NCBI GenBank assembly: GCA_958510875.1
Contig: OY294069.1
Span: forward strand, 160,579,111 to 160,643,110
Length of the DNA: 64,000 nucleotides
Direction of reading: 5' to 3'
From: Endomychus coccineus
Lineage: Eukaryota; Arthropoda; Insecta; Coleoptera; Endomychidae
Below are positions 19,261 through 33,300 of this stretch, in pieces. Numbering within the stretch: position 1 is the first letter of the stretch; each line of letters begins with the position of its first letter. The position numbers were made by a program, and so were the translations under genes. Below the pieces are notes generated by a model. That model worked only from the letters and a program-made list of their open reading frames with translations, searched no databases and was not told the DNA's origin.

Positions 19261-19991
19261 ATTAAGAGTATTACGAATTTTTTTCGTTTCAACTTTACCA
19301 ATGGTTTGGTCTCACTTATTTACAAATTGTATATGTATATTTTGGGACGAAGGATATGTGGCATGAATTTGGAGATCCTTAGCTTCAATTGTCATGGAAA
19401 TGTATCAGTCTGATACATATAGACCCTTTTTTCTTCTATGATTATGTTTTTGGGGTTTTTACGGGTCTAGAGCGCTGAAAAATGTTATCTTACTTGAAAA
19501 CAATATATCCAGCTGCTTTTATGCACATTAAGCATTAAATTATAATTATAATTATTCAAATGTAAGATGTTAAAGGAAAAAGTGTTCCTGATAAAATTAT
19601 AAAAAATTAGAGAAGAAAACTATTCCAAGATAAGTACAAGAGATATCACTTTCGTTCAAATATTTATACATATTATATTATCTATATATTAGGATATCTT
19701 TTCTCTTGTTCAGTAGAAATGTATGAGTTGATTAGTCCGCTTTAGTGCGCTGTAGTGTGAAGTCAAAATGTTATTATGGCACCGTCTTATTGTTGTTGCC
19801 TTTTAGTAAGTAATCTAGTTACAATAATTAATAATGACAGATAAAATCAACCATTTTCACTTCCTTCACTCATTTTTGAATCGATCTAGACTATTTTTGA
19901 GATGATGTCCATCTGCATATATATGAGTTTTTCTTCTGGAATTATTATAGTATTTTATTGACCACAATGAAATGCGTTTTCGGATTGTAAA

Positions 19992-21145
19992 TACGAGGGC
20001 AAAGTGAGAAGTCCCTGAAAAATAAAACACATGGCGCCACAATCGAAAATTTCATGCGACATTTTGTGATGTAGCATCTTTAACTAGAAAGCTTTAAAAT
20101 TTCTAGAATGATATGTCATTCAGTTTTTTTTTACCGCTCATCTAAAGCAAAGCCACTTTGAAGATTTTTGTAAGCATGGGAAAAAGTGAATTTCGCGTCT
20201 TGATAAAACATTATTTCTTGCGTGGAAAAAATATTACTCAAACCAAAGCATCGCTTGTTAAACAGTATGGGTGATAGTAGTTTACTGATTTTCGTTGTGG
20301 TTAGTATGACCACAAAGGACGCCGAAAGTTCTGGTTGTCCAATTGAGGTTACAACATCAGAAATCGTCGATAAAATCCATGGTATGATATTGGACGATGG
20401 ACGAGTTAAATTGATTGCTGAGGCTATGTGCATCTCAACCGAACCTTTTGCATAAATTTTCGAATATGAGAAAGCTATCTGCTATGCTTAAGCGCGATAA
20501 GGAGGACTTTTTGCCCCTTTTCGTAACCGTGGATGAAACATGGATCCATCACGACACAAAACCAAAGAACAGTCGAAATAATAGACTGGTCCTGGTGAAT
20601 CGAATTCGAAAAAGGCGGGTGGGTTTATCGGCCAACAAAGTCATGGCGACAGTTTTTTGGGATGCGCACGGTATCGTCCATATCGATTACTTTGAGAAGG
20701 GCAAAACGATCACCGGCGTATATTATGCAGAGCTGTTGGATCGATTCGACGCCGATTTGAAGCGAAAGCGGCCGCATTTGGCAAAGAAAAAAGTTCTCTT
20801 TCACCAAGACAACGCAACGACACATAGGTCCGCAGTCGCAATGGCAAAATTGCATTAATTGCACTACGAATTGGTTCGTCATCCACCATTCTCTCCAGAT
20901 TAGTCCCCCTGGGATTATTATCTATTTCCAAACTTGAAATGACTCGCCGGAATAAGATCCGACTCCAACGATGACGTCATCGCAGAAACAAAAGCCTATT
21001 TTAAAGTATTGCCGAAATAGTATTATTAGGAAGGGATCGAAAAATTGGGAAAACGTTGGACGATGTGTATCGGGTTACAAGAAGATTATATTGAGAAATA
21101 AAATAAATCATTTCTTTTCCAGGAATTCTTCACCTTGCACTCGTA
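19992..21145 (+). mobile_element. mariner element, independent copy
   Basis: Inverted ends are 'tacgagggcaaagtgagaag' and, at the right, a sequence ending 'ccttgcactcgta', with TA at each edge. The transposase remnant retains 'DFLPLFVTVDETWIHHD' (first catalytic Asp) and 'GLSANKVMATVFWDAHGIVH'. It also keeps 'VLFHQDNATTHRSAVAMAKLH' (second Asp), with frameshifts between them. It is the best-preserved of the three mariners here and has no counterpart in copy 1 within the window. Confidence 0.88.
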
Positions 21146-21354
21146 TATGGTTTAACAGACATACTAAGAGTTGACTTCTTTCGATCTGCTGGCTCTCGTT
21201 ATATAATAGTTGTGAATAATTTCAATCAATTATAGAAAACGAAAATTCATCATAGGAACAATAGGAAGATTCAAGATTTTCTTTATACTCTCAGTCAAAA
21301 TATATGTTCAGACCAATGTGTAAATAATTCATATATTCTATTTTTGCTTTGCAG

Positions 21355-24300
21355 GACAATCTTCCAAAGACAGTTTGAAGGAAGTAACTACTCCCGCTGA
21401 TGAAGTAATCAATCAAATCAATCATCAATCAAATACTGAAATTGATGAAAAATTCAATTTTAATTTTCGGTATGAAAAATCGGGTTTCCTTTATTTTCAT
21501 GTTTACGTACGGACCTCTAACTGTTTTGGCCTCTTGTGTAATCCGCATTGGTAATAATTTCACAGTTTGGCGTTTGATGTTTTTGCAAAAAAATGTTTAT
21601 ATACTTTGACTACACTATAGGAAAACCTAGGATGTTCGAAGAACATCGTGTGAGCCAACAGTGAAATGTAGGAGTAGGAGATAGGTATTCGTATTTTTGG
21701 AGGTTTGGAGGTTACAGGCAAAGGGAAATACTTCACTAGGTAAAGAGTTCCACAACTTCTCTGTTCGATAAAAAAAATGAAGTCTGGTAGGAAGAAGTTC
21801 GATACGTCTCGAGCTTGACAGTAAAGGGGTGACTAGTTTGAGCTCGTCTAGTCCGCCTATTTGGGATCTCTCGTGCTGGAACAACAGACGAAATTTCCGA
21901 TGAACACCGACCATGGAAATATCTATAAAAGAGATCTCCCACCTTTCTACGATGTTCTAAAGGAGTCAATGAACTCATAAGTGTGACATCATCAATCAGA
22001 CGAATAGCTCTCTCTTCGGGATATAATCCAAGAGCTTCAGCATTTGTTTAAGAGCCGAACTCTAAGCATGTGAACAGTACATCAGAACAGGGCAAATCTG
22101 TGCTTCTTAGATAATGAGGAGCTGCTGGGATGTAAAGTAGCTCTTGGCATGGAATGGAAAATCACGTTTTTGTGAAGCGGTTTTAGCAATGGACCTCACA
22201 TGATAGTCCCATGAGAGGGTGCTGTTGATGATGATCCCGAGCATTGTATCGGAGGATGCTCTGTTAACCACCACATGAAGTGATCAATCTGAGAGAAAAC
22301 TCGATAGTAAGCTACAAAGTTGAGGCGGAAAACCAAGAAGGCTTTGGTCTAATGCTTTGGAGATATCCAATGATACAGCTAGATATTTCCAATGTTTTCA
22401 CCAATACATTTCTGCCATACATTTGTTACGGGGCAAGCAGGACTGTTGATCTCTGCTCACGAAAGCTATATTGCCTGTCATTCACGATTTTGTAGCTCTC
22501 TAGCTATTTGATCAGCTCGAAGTTGATTGCTTTCTTCATCACCTTAGAGATCACAGGTAACAGTGCAAACGATCTATAATTATTAGGGAGGGTCTTCTTT
22601 CCTTTTTTTTGTAATTGGTTGCACTGTAGCTGTATTTCAGCAGGGAGGAAACATATCAAGTTTGTGAAGAAGGGCAAACAACCTGCAGAAAACTGGTGTT
22701 AATTCAGGCGCAGATTCCTTCAGAACGACAGGTGGAATTCCGTCTGGACTTTTTGATTTTGCATACTTGCATTTTCCGATGCTATAAGGTACTAATTACT
22801 TGATTCATAGGAGAAGATGTTGATTGTCTAGGTCATTTTATATATCAATATGAGAAGTTCTGGGATTAGCGTTTATTTCAAAATTGCCTACGTGGCAAGT
22901 AAATGTGGATTTCATCTAGTGAAAGGTTCTTCATCGACTAGTGATTGAACTGCCCCAAAAAAACAGGCACCACTTGAAACTTACAAGCTTATATGGATAC
23001 GGATAGAGAGAGGAGAATATCATATCCCATTTTATCCTTGACACATTGTGAAGTGTTTATATCTTCCTTCTAATAGATTAGAGTTTTTGGCTGTTTGTAA
23101 TACGAAAATAACTTATATAGGAACCGTTATCGAAATTCCTAAACTCCCAAGTTCTTCATGTTGTTCTTATTTCTGTAACTAAAACGTAATTTTATACTGT
23201 AAGCGTTTGATGTAGAAAAGTCTCTTTAGGAATTTGTAATCATAATCTGTGCACTGAACATTCTGCATGCTAATTAAATATTGAAAATTGCTTCAAAAGT
23301 TCAGAAAACAAAAACCTTCCCAGGAGACACAGCACCTGTGTATAGCTGAAGTTGGTCTATATCAGAAATCGTCAAGTACACCTAGTTCAAGCTTTGCCGA
23401 GAACAGTGGTAACAATACTCAATTAATCATCAAAAGTTTCGACAACGTGAATCAGGATAACAACGGAGAGTATAACAACCTGAAAAACGATTCGAATTAC
23501 TATAACAATAGTATCAGTAGTTTCAACAGTGATAGCACCAAGAAAAATATGTCTATGAATAGTTTAACCGAGGACTTGGACATCCAATTGCGTCTGCAGG
23601 ATGAACAGTTATACCAGTTCTATGTTGCTGCAGTCTCAGATGTAAGAGTCCTCTTCGATCTATGAATTTCATAATAATATTGATCTATTTTAGTCTGCCT
23701 GTAAGGATGGAATATCGGATGTTGACTCGGATAATCATGAAGATGTGGAGAATAAACGCGAAATCGGAGTCAGACGCCCGTCAGCTATGGAACTTGTAGC
23801 TCCTGAACAAAATTCTTTGGCAATCACCAGGACACTATGGTGTGAAGTTCCTGAAGTTATCCAATCCACTGTATTAAGTAAGCGATGTCAATGACAACGA
23901 TATGATCTCTCTAGTTTAAATCGATCAGTAACGTTACAAACTAATAGTTCTACATAGCTCTTCTCATAGAGCTCATCAGTAGAATGAGGAAGTTTGCAAC
24001 CTCACTGACCAATCATTCTGTTAAAGGTACACCTAACTGACAAACAGGGTGGTAAAAAGACCGAATTATTTAACGCCATCTATGAATAGATGTCATAGTA
24101 AGAAGTCAAACAATGTATCACATTGACTAAAATATTTCTAGATCTTTCAAAGTTACGGGGAATGTCAAACTGCTTGAGCGCCAGATGGCGACACCTAAAC
24201 AATGTAGCAATCAAGATACAAATGAATGTATTCAACTGTATCTCGATTGCTTCAAACAAGAGATGTCATTTATTTATTTTTCATGCATATCAACGCTTTC

Positions 24301-27300
24301 TAATTTTTCTGCTAATCGACTATTCCAAACTATTTTGCTTTTCGCTATGTCATATTCCATTATCGAACATTTCAAAACATGCAGAATTGTAGTTGATTTA
24401 ACGTGACGTTGAGCGGAAACTCAACGTTACTTTGCACTGTCTAAACAATCATGTAGACTTGTATGTTCATATAATGTGCTATTAATGGAGAACAAATTTC
24501 CATCAGTATATGCCCCATTCAACAGGTTGAAGGTGAAGAAGAGGATTCTATGAAATTGAAGCTTTTCCACGAGGTTTTGACAAGTTCTAGCTATTCCCTG
24601 ATAACTATGAATAATCAGTGTAGTTCTGTGGCTCCTCTCTTAGATCTATGTCACGAGTTATTATAATTCCGGATTTTTTTTTATATTGTACTTATTTCTT
24701 TCTCGACTGCGGAACCAGAACTGATTTGATTTGATTTTGCGCTAAAACGAAAACACCATTAGTATTTTGGGAGTTCTCTTCAAGCCATCCCACAAATTTT
24801 ACCTCATTGAATTTCGAATTATTTCTTTTTATACTTTGACTACACGAGAGGGGAACCTATACTCTTCGAAGAACATGGTGTGGGCCAGTAGTGGAATGTA
24901 GGGAGAGGAGATATTCATTCGTATTTTTCTTGAAGGTTTGGTGGTTATAGGCATAGGGAAAGACCACACTAGGTAAAGAGTTCCACGTTCGTTGTTCGAT
25001 AAAAAAATGAAGTCTGGTAGAAAGTAGTTCGGCAGGTCTCGAAATTGTCAGTGAAGTGGTTAGTAGTTTGAGCTGATCTAGTCAGCCTATCTGGAATCTC
25101 TCGTGGTGGAACAACAGACGAGATTTCCGATGGAGAATTCTCCCACATTTCTACGATATTCTTGAGAGGCCAATGAACTCGTAAGTGTGACATCATCAAT
25201 CAAACAAATAGCTCTTTTCTGCATAGAATTCAAGAGCTTCCGCTATGTTTGGGAGCCGAACTCCACACATGTGAACAGTAGTTCAAGACAGGTCGAATCT
25301 GTGCTTTGTAGATTATGAGGAGCTGCAGGGATGTAAAGTAGCTCTTGGCACGGAATAGAAAACCAATTTTTTGTGAAGCGTTTTTCGCAATGGATCTCAT
25401 ATGATCGTCCCATGAGAGGGTGCTGTTGGTGGTGATTCCGAACATTGTTATGGAAGACTTCATAGGAATAATTGTACCTGACATAATCATATCAAGGATT
25501 GTTGGATCCGCCTTCCTGGAGAAGACGCAAGCTTGAGTTTTGCTTGCATTAAACTCTACTAAACGATTAGATGCCCATTTCAAAATCTTTGCTAGATCTC
25601 CATTGATTGCGTCAACCTGTCCCTGTCTCGTTCCTCTGGCTTCAATGGATGATATATAGGGACTCTAGATGAGAAAACGGTATGAAGTGGACCATCATCT
25701 GCAAAGCTGTGGACGGGAGAGGTGGTAATTTCCAGCAGATTGTTGCTATAGAGCAGAAAGAAAGTTGGTGCCAAAACAGATCCCTGTGGAACAACAGCGT
25801 TGATAGCCATTGTTTCGGAGGATACTCCGTCAATCACCACATGGAGGGATCTATCTGAGAGAAAACTCGATAGGAAGCGATAAAGTTGAGCCGGCAAACC
25901 ATATGACGGAAGTTTCCCAATAAGTCTTTGGTGTTATCCAATGATAAAACTAGAGATTGCCACTGTTTTTCAATAGATTTCTACCATACATGTGTTACAT
26001 AGGCAAGCAGGTCTCCTGTTGATCTCTGCTGACGAAAGCCATATTGCCGGTCAGTCACAATTTTGTAGCTCTTTACGTGTTTGATGAGCTCGATGTTGAT
26101 TGCTCCCTCCATCACTTTAGAGATCACAGATAATAGGACAATGGGTCTATAACTATTAGGAAGGGTCTTCTTTCCTTTTTTTTTGGAATTGGGTGCACTC
26201 TAACTGTCTTCCAGTTGGAAGGAAAAACACCAAGTTTGTATGAAAGTGTAAACAACCTGCAGAAAACTGGTGTTAATTCAGGCGCACATTCCACTGTTTT
26301 GATTATAACCATCAATTTGATTACAAAAATGTTAATATTTTAACTTTTTTAGGAATGATATTCAGGGATTGAGTCAGATTTATACTAACTTGATCAATTA
26401 AAACTCTTGTAAGTTCCTACATGCGTCTTTATAATGTTAAAAGAATATTTTAGGAAGAATGCTTAAAAGTAATATTCCAATAGAGGTCTGAAACCTTTTT
26501 CAAGTACCTCATAAATCTTACATCTGGTTCGAAAGTTGATACTCAACAAATAATTTCGAACTTCAGTTGTTATGAGACTATACCAACATGCGCTTGTATA
26601 TTATAAGAATATTACTGAATAGTGGATTCTTGTTACAAAAATTTATACTTTAATATTGACGATACAATTTCGATTATTCGTGGTTATGTTCGTTTCGATG
26701 ACGTGGGCCTTTTTTTGATTGAAATTTGTGCGATATGGACGCTTGTGCTATAATTAGTTTTAATAAACCCGTTATGACATAATAAGTCTTCTGATGATGG
26801 TCGTGAGACCGAAACGTACGTGAAGACAAAAATTTAATGTTAATGTAGCCTATTTCCCGAGAATTTTTATATATAATTCATACTGGGTCAAGAATTCTTT
26901 ATTATAATTTGCACTTATGTTACTTATGTTAAGTATACGTTACTCATTCCGTCAAGCCTGAAGCTGTTTGATTGGTTCACCTATGATGCTCAAGTTAATC
27001 GAGTGAATTTATTCATTTTGAGATTATTGGATTCTAAAGAAATTTTTTCCAATTTAGTACATTTTAAATCTGTCCAAGCTAAAGATTATTATTATTATCA
27101 AGGAAGGGGGTGAGAGATGGTAAGGTTTCTTCATGCATAGGCCGAATTCCTTTGTACCACCTTAACTGAAGATAATCGATTTATATTTTTGAATTCAGTA
27201 TGATTCGTTATTAATTTGCTCTCTAGTTTTGAGGAATGTCCACTTTTGAAATGAAAATCACTTGTTAATTTTAGGTTCTCTAAGCACACATCAAAAGAAT

Positions 27301-30300
27301 CTACAAGAAGCCAAATTTGAAATAGTTACCTCAGAAGCATCCTATCTCAATTCGTTGCATGTTCTGAGCGACCATTTTCTGAAGAACTTACAAAACAATG
27401 AATTAATTACCAAAGAAGAGAATGAATTATTTTTTGGAAATATTCTCAAAGGTATGGATTTTTATATTTCATCTCTTATTAAGTTAATATAAAATTAAAT
27501 AAAACAATTTTGTGCCTAATTTCCGCAAGAGATTTTATTTTGCAATACACGGCCGGTTTTGACTTTTACATCCTTATCAAGTGAATATAGGAACAACAGG
27601 TAGATTTATTTATAATACAAAAAGTTCACAGATCCAATACTGGGGAGGGATTAAGGTGAAATTGGCTATAAAATGTATTGAATTCGGGGTTTTTACACAG
27701 TTTGTTAATCTCCAAACTTTCCAACAGATTCATTGACTTCCCTTTATTGCAAGTATGAAGGATTTTGAGATTATCTATTGTTATTTTATGGTTTGAAATC
27801 GGACATATTTCGAAGATTGCTGATTTATTGTCGGAGGAAATATGTGCTTTGAAACATGATTCAAAATTCCGACCCATCTGCCCGACATAGGACATTGGGC
27901 ACTCACCACATTCAATCTTGTAGATGCTTGGTTTCTTGTATTTGTCTGTTTTTTGTTTGGTATTAAATAGTAATTTGCTCAGATTCAAGCCGCTAGAAGA
28001 AGAAGTTTTTGTATTAAATTTTGAAAAATAGTTACTCTCTTTTTGATAATTCGCCAGCATAACTAAAACATGCATATTTCTTTTCTGGTGCTTCTGTTAT
28101 GGAATATAATAACTGCGAAATTTGTTTTTGTTCTTTACGATTAATAATTTGATTAATGATTTAATTAGTTAAAATGTCGAGTTTATAGTTGTTTTTTTTT
28201 GATAATTTTTGCTTCCTGAGTACGATTTTATTGCTATTATTCATTTTAATTTATTAAACTTTCAAAAGCGAATTAGAAAAAGTAATAAAAATTTTGATGT
28301 TTTAGGATGACAAAGTATCAATAAATATATATAAAATGAAACATATTAAATTTTTTAAGGAGGTATGGTAGGGTTGTATTGAAAGGGAAAACAATTATTT
28401 GAGATTATTGGCAGGCCATTTTTTTATTATATTAAGACTTAATACATTTCATCAATTTTGTCAAAAAGATCAAGTTCTGAGTGTGCATATTATATAAAAA
28501 TGAATGAAAATGTCTCATTTCTTTTTTCTTTATTCAATAAATAATTTGTTTATAACAATTCAAAAATATATGTATGCATTTAAAGACCATAATAGCAATG
28601 AACTCATACTCAGGAGGCCAAAATTATCCGAAAACAAGTATATACTCGATATTTTGGTCAAATTCGTATTTTTATTAATAAACATAATTGTTTATAACAA
28701 TTCAAAAGTTATGTAATTATTTAAAGACCATAATAGCCATAAGGTCCTACTCAGGAGGCTAAAATTATCCGACGACGACTATAAATTCGACATTTTGGTC
28801 AAATTCGTATATTTAATAATAAATATAATTTGCTTATAACAAATTAGCAAATTTGTGGGTATACATTCGGCAATATTAACGATAGAATCAAACTCAGAAT
28901 ACCAAAGTTATCCGAAAACGACCCTAATCGAAGTTTTGGTCGAATTCATCTATTTTGTTAATAACTAAATTGTATAGCAAAAATAGTCTTTATCCGATCA
29001 AAAACGGTCAAATTGTGCATTTTTGGAAATTTTATGTAATCTCAAAAATTAGCAAATTGAACTGTTTATTTATTGTTTATGAACAATATAAACAATTGCG
29101 CAGCTTTATTTGTGGTCAACTTTTTTCTGATGACATTCTGAAGAATCCCATCAAAATCTATCCATTTCCCAAGGATGTACGGGTTTGCCCTATTTGTATA
29201 CCCATTTGACTGATTTTGTGGAGTCTTTAGGGTTCTCAACTATATACAGCTTTCTTACAGTATCTTGGATTTTAGCGTTATATTCTTCTGTGCTTAGTCA
29301 AACTATACTATTACCTTTATCTGCTTTTGTCAGTATTAGGTTCTCTTCTTCTATTTTCGTTGAAATACTTTTTATTGTTTTACATGATTTTGTTTATTGA
29401 ATTTTATGTCTGATTTTTTAATGATTTCTGTAATTTTGTGTTTGTGAAGCGTGGGGTTAAAAAAAATTCTTTTATTTCATGTTATTAAAATGGATTTCCA
29501 TAAAATTTCATCACTATCTCCGATTATTAATTTATAACAAAGTAGCTTGCTAATTTTATAAATTCAAACAAAAAACCTAGAAGCTGCCTTATAATCACAC
29601 ATCACATTGATTTTGTTTGATTTTAGTAAAAGAAAGTTCTAGTAAATTGTTGTTGGATCTGGAAAAATGTTGGCAGGAAAATATTCTACTACACGGAGTT
29701 TGTGATATCGTACAGAAACATGCCGAAGAAAATTTCAGCGTTTACATTCCATATTGTGTAAATCAGATATCTCTGGATCACACTTTGAGAAAATTGAAGT
29801 AAGCCAAACACGCTTGAATCACGTGAATCATGATTCAATAATTTATTTCCAGAGAAAATCCTTCGTTCAACGAAACTTTGAAACATTTAGAAGGAAGTTC
29901 TGTATGTCAATCTTTATCGTTGTATTCTTTTGTCATGTTACCAATGCAAAGGATAACAAGATGGCCGCTTTTGATAGACGCAATACTGAAGAAACTTTCT
30001 CCGAACGATGAAGAATATGTAACATGTCAATATACACTTGCAACAATCAATAAGGTTAGTAATCCAAAGAAAATACCTACATTTACTCATATTTTCAGTA
30101 TCGAAAATACAGTTTTTCCGTTCATAACTTCGATAAACCATTGAACTTCTAAAAATAATAGCGGTCCTTTTTATAAAATGTTTCTCTAAATCACTTCGTT
30201 TCCGAGATTAGCGTGTTGAAGTTATGAAAAATCATTACATTTTCCTCATTATCTTCTAAACAAATGAAGATTGGTTCAAACTTGGTACAGTTTAGTTTTA

Positions 30301-33300
30301 CTGGATGAGAAATTTTTTTTGGTTACCAAATCTTTTTGATACAAATACAGTGGCGTAGCTATGGGGTTTTGTACGCATTTAAACTCCTTTAACTTCTACG
30401 CCAATGGTCGGAAATTATTATTGTATAAAAATTTAAAAACTTTGACTTATTCTCTATAAAAAATTATTGATAAATTTCACTTAGAGACTTCCGGCTCGAT
30501 TTTATCACTCAAATTATGTTACTTCAATCACATGCCTTGGACAGGTGAAAGTCGCGTTGTGAGTGATGGGTTGCCCAACGAAAGAAATCAACATTATTGG
30601 TCGAAAGAGAACTCTCATTTTGTTAACCCAATTCATAATCAGGAGCACTTTGATGTGAATGTATGGTGTGGTATGATTGGTCGCCATTTAATTGGACCGG
30701 ACTTTTATGATGGAATGTTGGATGGAAGAAGATATTTGCGTTAAGCAAAAACTTCCGGTTCTTCTTGAAAATGCGCCTTTGTAATTGTGTGCTTTGAGCA
30801 TGATAGAGCTCCCCCTCATAAGGCACATATTGTCCTTGATATTTTGAATGAGAGATATGAATTATGAAGATCAAAGGTTGGGGATAAACGGTCCTATTAG
30901 ATGGCCAGGGAAGTTCACAGACCTTACCCCTTAGATTTTTGTTTATGAAGTCTCCTCAAAAACAAAGCTTACAGATCTCCGTCGCAGAATGTATACCGTT
31001 TTAAAGAAAAAAAATTGTTTTGGTTACCAAGAAGTCACCCCTGATATCTTAAGTAAGGCTACTCAATTAGAAGTCAGGCTCCGATTGGATTTATGTCTAG
31101 CAGAAGGCGGTGGTCATATCTGGGGCATCGATTCTGATGACACTGGCAATTTTGCCGTTCCCAAGTAAAATACCCCAGGCCTTATTTGAGACATGGCCTT
31201 ATTTTGGGCGGGTACCTTAGGTATAGTTTTCGACCATCCGGACCAACAATCAATTCCAAAAGGTGATCTAAAATTAGTATGCAGCATTCGATTGTGATAA
31301 TATTAGAGCTGTATGTGGATGATACAATTATTCATTATTGGATTGCTTGATGGTTTTTTTTTATTTCAAATCAATTTAATGGTTCTATGCTAGTGGAGGA
31401 CAGTTATGATTTTTTTTGCAATTTTCGCGCTCGTTAACGGGACCCGGCTCAAAATGTTCGTATTGATGGCCCAAACAACATACTAAAAAGTTGAATTAGC
31501 AAAATGGGTGCCACCCAGTGTAATTGGTCAAAAACTGTTTTTTGCGCTTTTTGAGAGGTACTTTTTTGTTTTATTTCTTTTTTAAGGCTTTAGAGTCTTG
31601 GCTCAAGTTTGAGATCGATACCCTTTTATTATGGGTGTCAGAGGAACCCATTGGTTCAAGTTTTTTGAAAATCGGTTCATGCCCTCTCTCACAATATAAA
31701 TATATATACATGTATTTTAGGAAAAAATTCAAATTGATCTGCAAGAACCAATAATCGATCAATTCAGCTAAAAATGTAGGTGAAGGTAACTCTTTCCAAA
31801 AATAAAAAAATGGTTCTAGGTTTGGTCGAAAATCTTTGATGGTTTTCCCTAAAACTCAATTTTAGTCCATTTTTTCCGAAAAATTCAAATTCAAATGTCT
31901 TTTGTCATTTTGGGGTTATCGAGATCTACTTGGTCTCAAATGAAAAGCTATTTGTATGTTGTTTAACTTATGGGCGTCATCTAATCATTTCCAAAGTCTG
32001 GAATAGTTTTTGGACATTTATTGTTATTATATATAATTTTGGATATGATTTATGATTTTTATGGCGCCATTACGCTTATATTTGCATATAAATACATATA
32101 CATACTTATATTTATGCATATCAAATACAAATTCACATTAATATACATAGGTTATGTATAGGTGTCCAAGGACCCATGTCTATCGGATCTGGACTACCCA
32201 ATTTTTTACTAAAATGGACATGCGACTAAAGAATTCCGAAGCAAAATGATATTTTAAACAACTTTTATTGCATATTTTTATTATTTAAATACGGGTAAAA
32301 AAAAAATGATCTTATTCATATAAGACAGGTGTTTTGCTTACTTCTAATTTTTTAACAAAAGATTCCCTTGCCTTGTCCTAGAGCCAAAAGAAAAAAAAAA
32401 CAAAAAACATTAGAGGTAACAATAATATATAGATATATATTTGAGTATTTTCATTCATATATATATGCTAAAATATAATAAATCTCCAACATGGGTCCAT
32501 TGGAAACCTATGTATATTATTGTATTTAATATGCATAAATATAAGTATGTATATGTATTTATATGCAAATATAAGCGTAATGGCGTCATAAAAATCATAA
32601 ATCATTTCCAAAATATATAATAACAATAAATGTCCAAAAACTGGTCCAAATTTTGGAAATGAATGGATGATGCCCATAAGTTGAACAACATACAAACAGT
32701 TTTTGGCCAATTAAACTGGGTGGCACCCATTTTGGTAATTCAACTTTCTAATATGTTGTTTGGGCCATCAATACGAACATTTTGAGCCGGGTCCCGTTAA
32801 CGAGCGCGAAAATTGCACAAAAAATTATAACTGCCCTCCACTATGCCTCATTTCAGTCCATTAAAGACGAACATTTTTAGCACAATAAAGTATTATTTTA
32901 CTCGTACAATCTATTGAAAAAAAATTTATTTTTGACTTTTGCGCCTCCCCCCCCCTACCTCACCTTTGCAATCATATCGAGAATAGAACAAATACCAATA
33001 GTATGAAAATTTAACAATGTGAATATGTTTAGATTGTCCACCAATGTAATGAAGCTGCAAGAAAAAGGGAAAGAGAAATTGATATGTTTAAAGTGACCAC
33101 GCAGTTAGAGTTTTCCGAAGGAGTGGCTCCAATAGATATCGTAACAGCCAGCAGATGGTTGGTGAGATCGGGAATGGTCACGCATATGCAGGCAAGAAAT
33201 GACGAAACGAAACTAACCTTCGGCAAAAAGTTCGTCACAACACCCTTGAGTTTGTTCTTGTTCAACGATCTTCTAATTGTCGCTAAAGCGAAAAGGTAAT

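Noticed and set aside
24123..24406. Two overlapping open frames between ephexin exons 3 and 4
   Set aside because: Low-complexity, hydrophobic frames without splice sites; the flanking exons already join in phase.
24398..24435. Short hairpin ('acgttgag' with 'ctcaacgt') as a terminator or RNA gene
   Set aside because: The stem is only about 8 bp, in an intron, with no supporting context.
27540..27595. Second hammerhead on the minus strand (core read as CUUGAUAA)
   Set aside because: The core departs from CUGANGA and from GAAA at more than one position; at best a decayed terminal repeat.
28400..28960. CRISPR-like array
   Set aside because: Repeats are about 141 bp, diverged and without regular spacers, in an insect intron.
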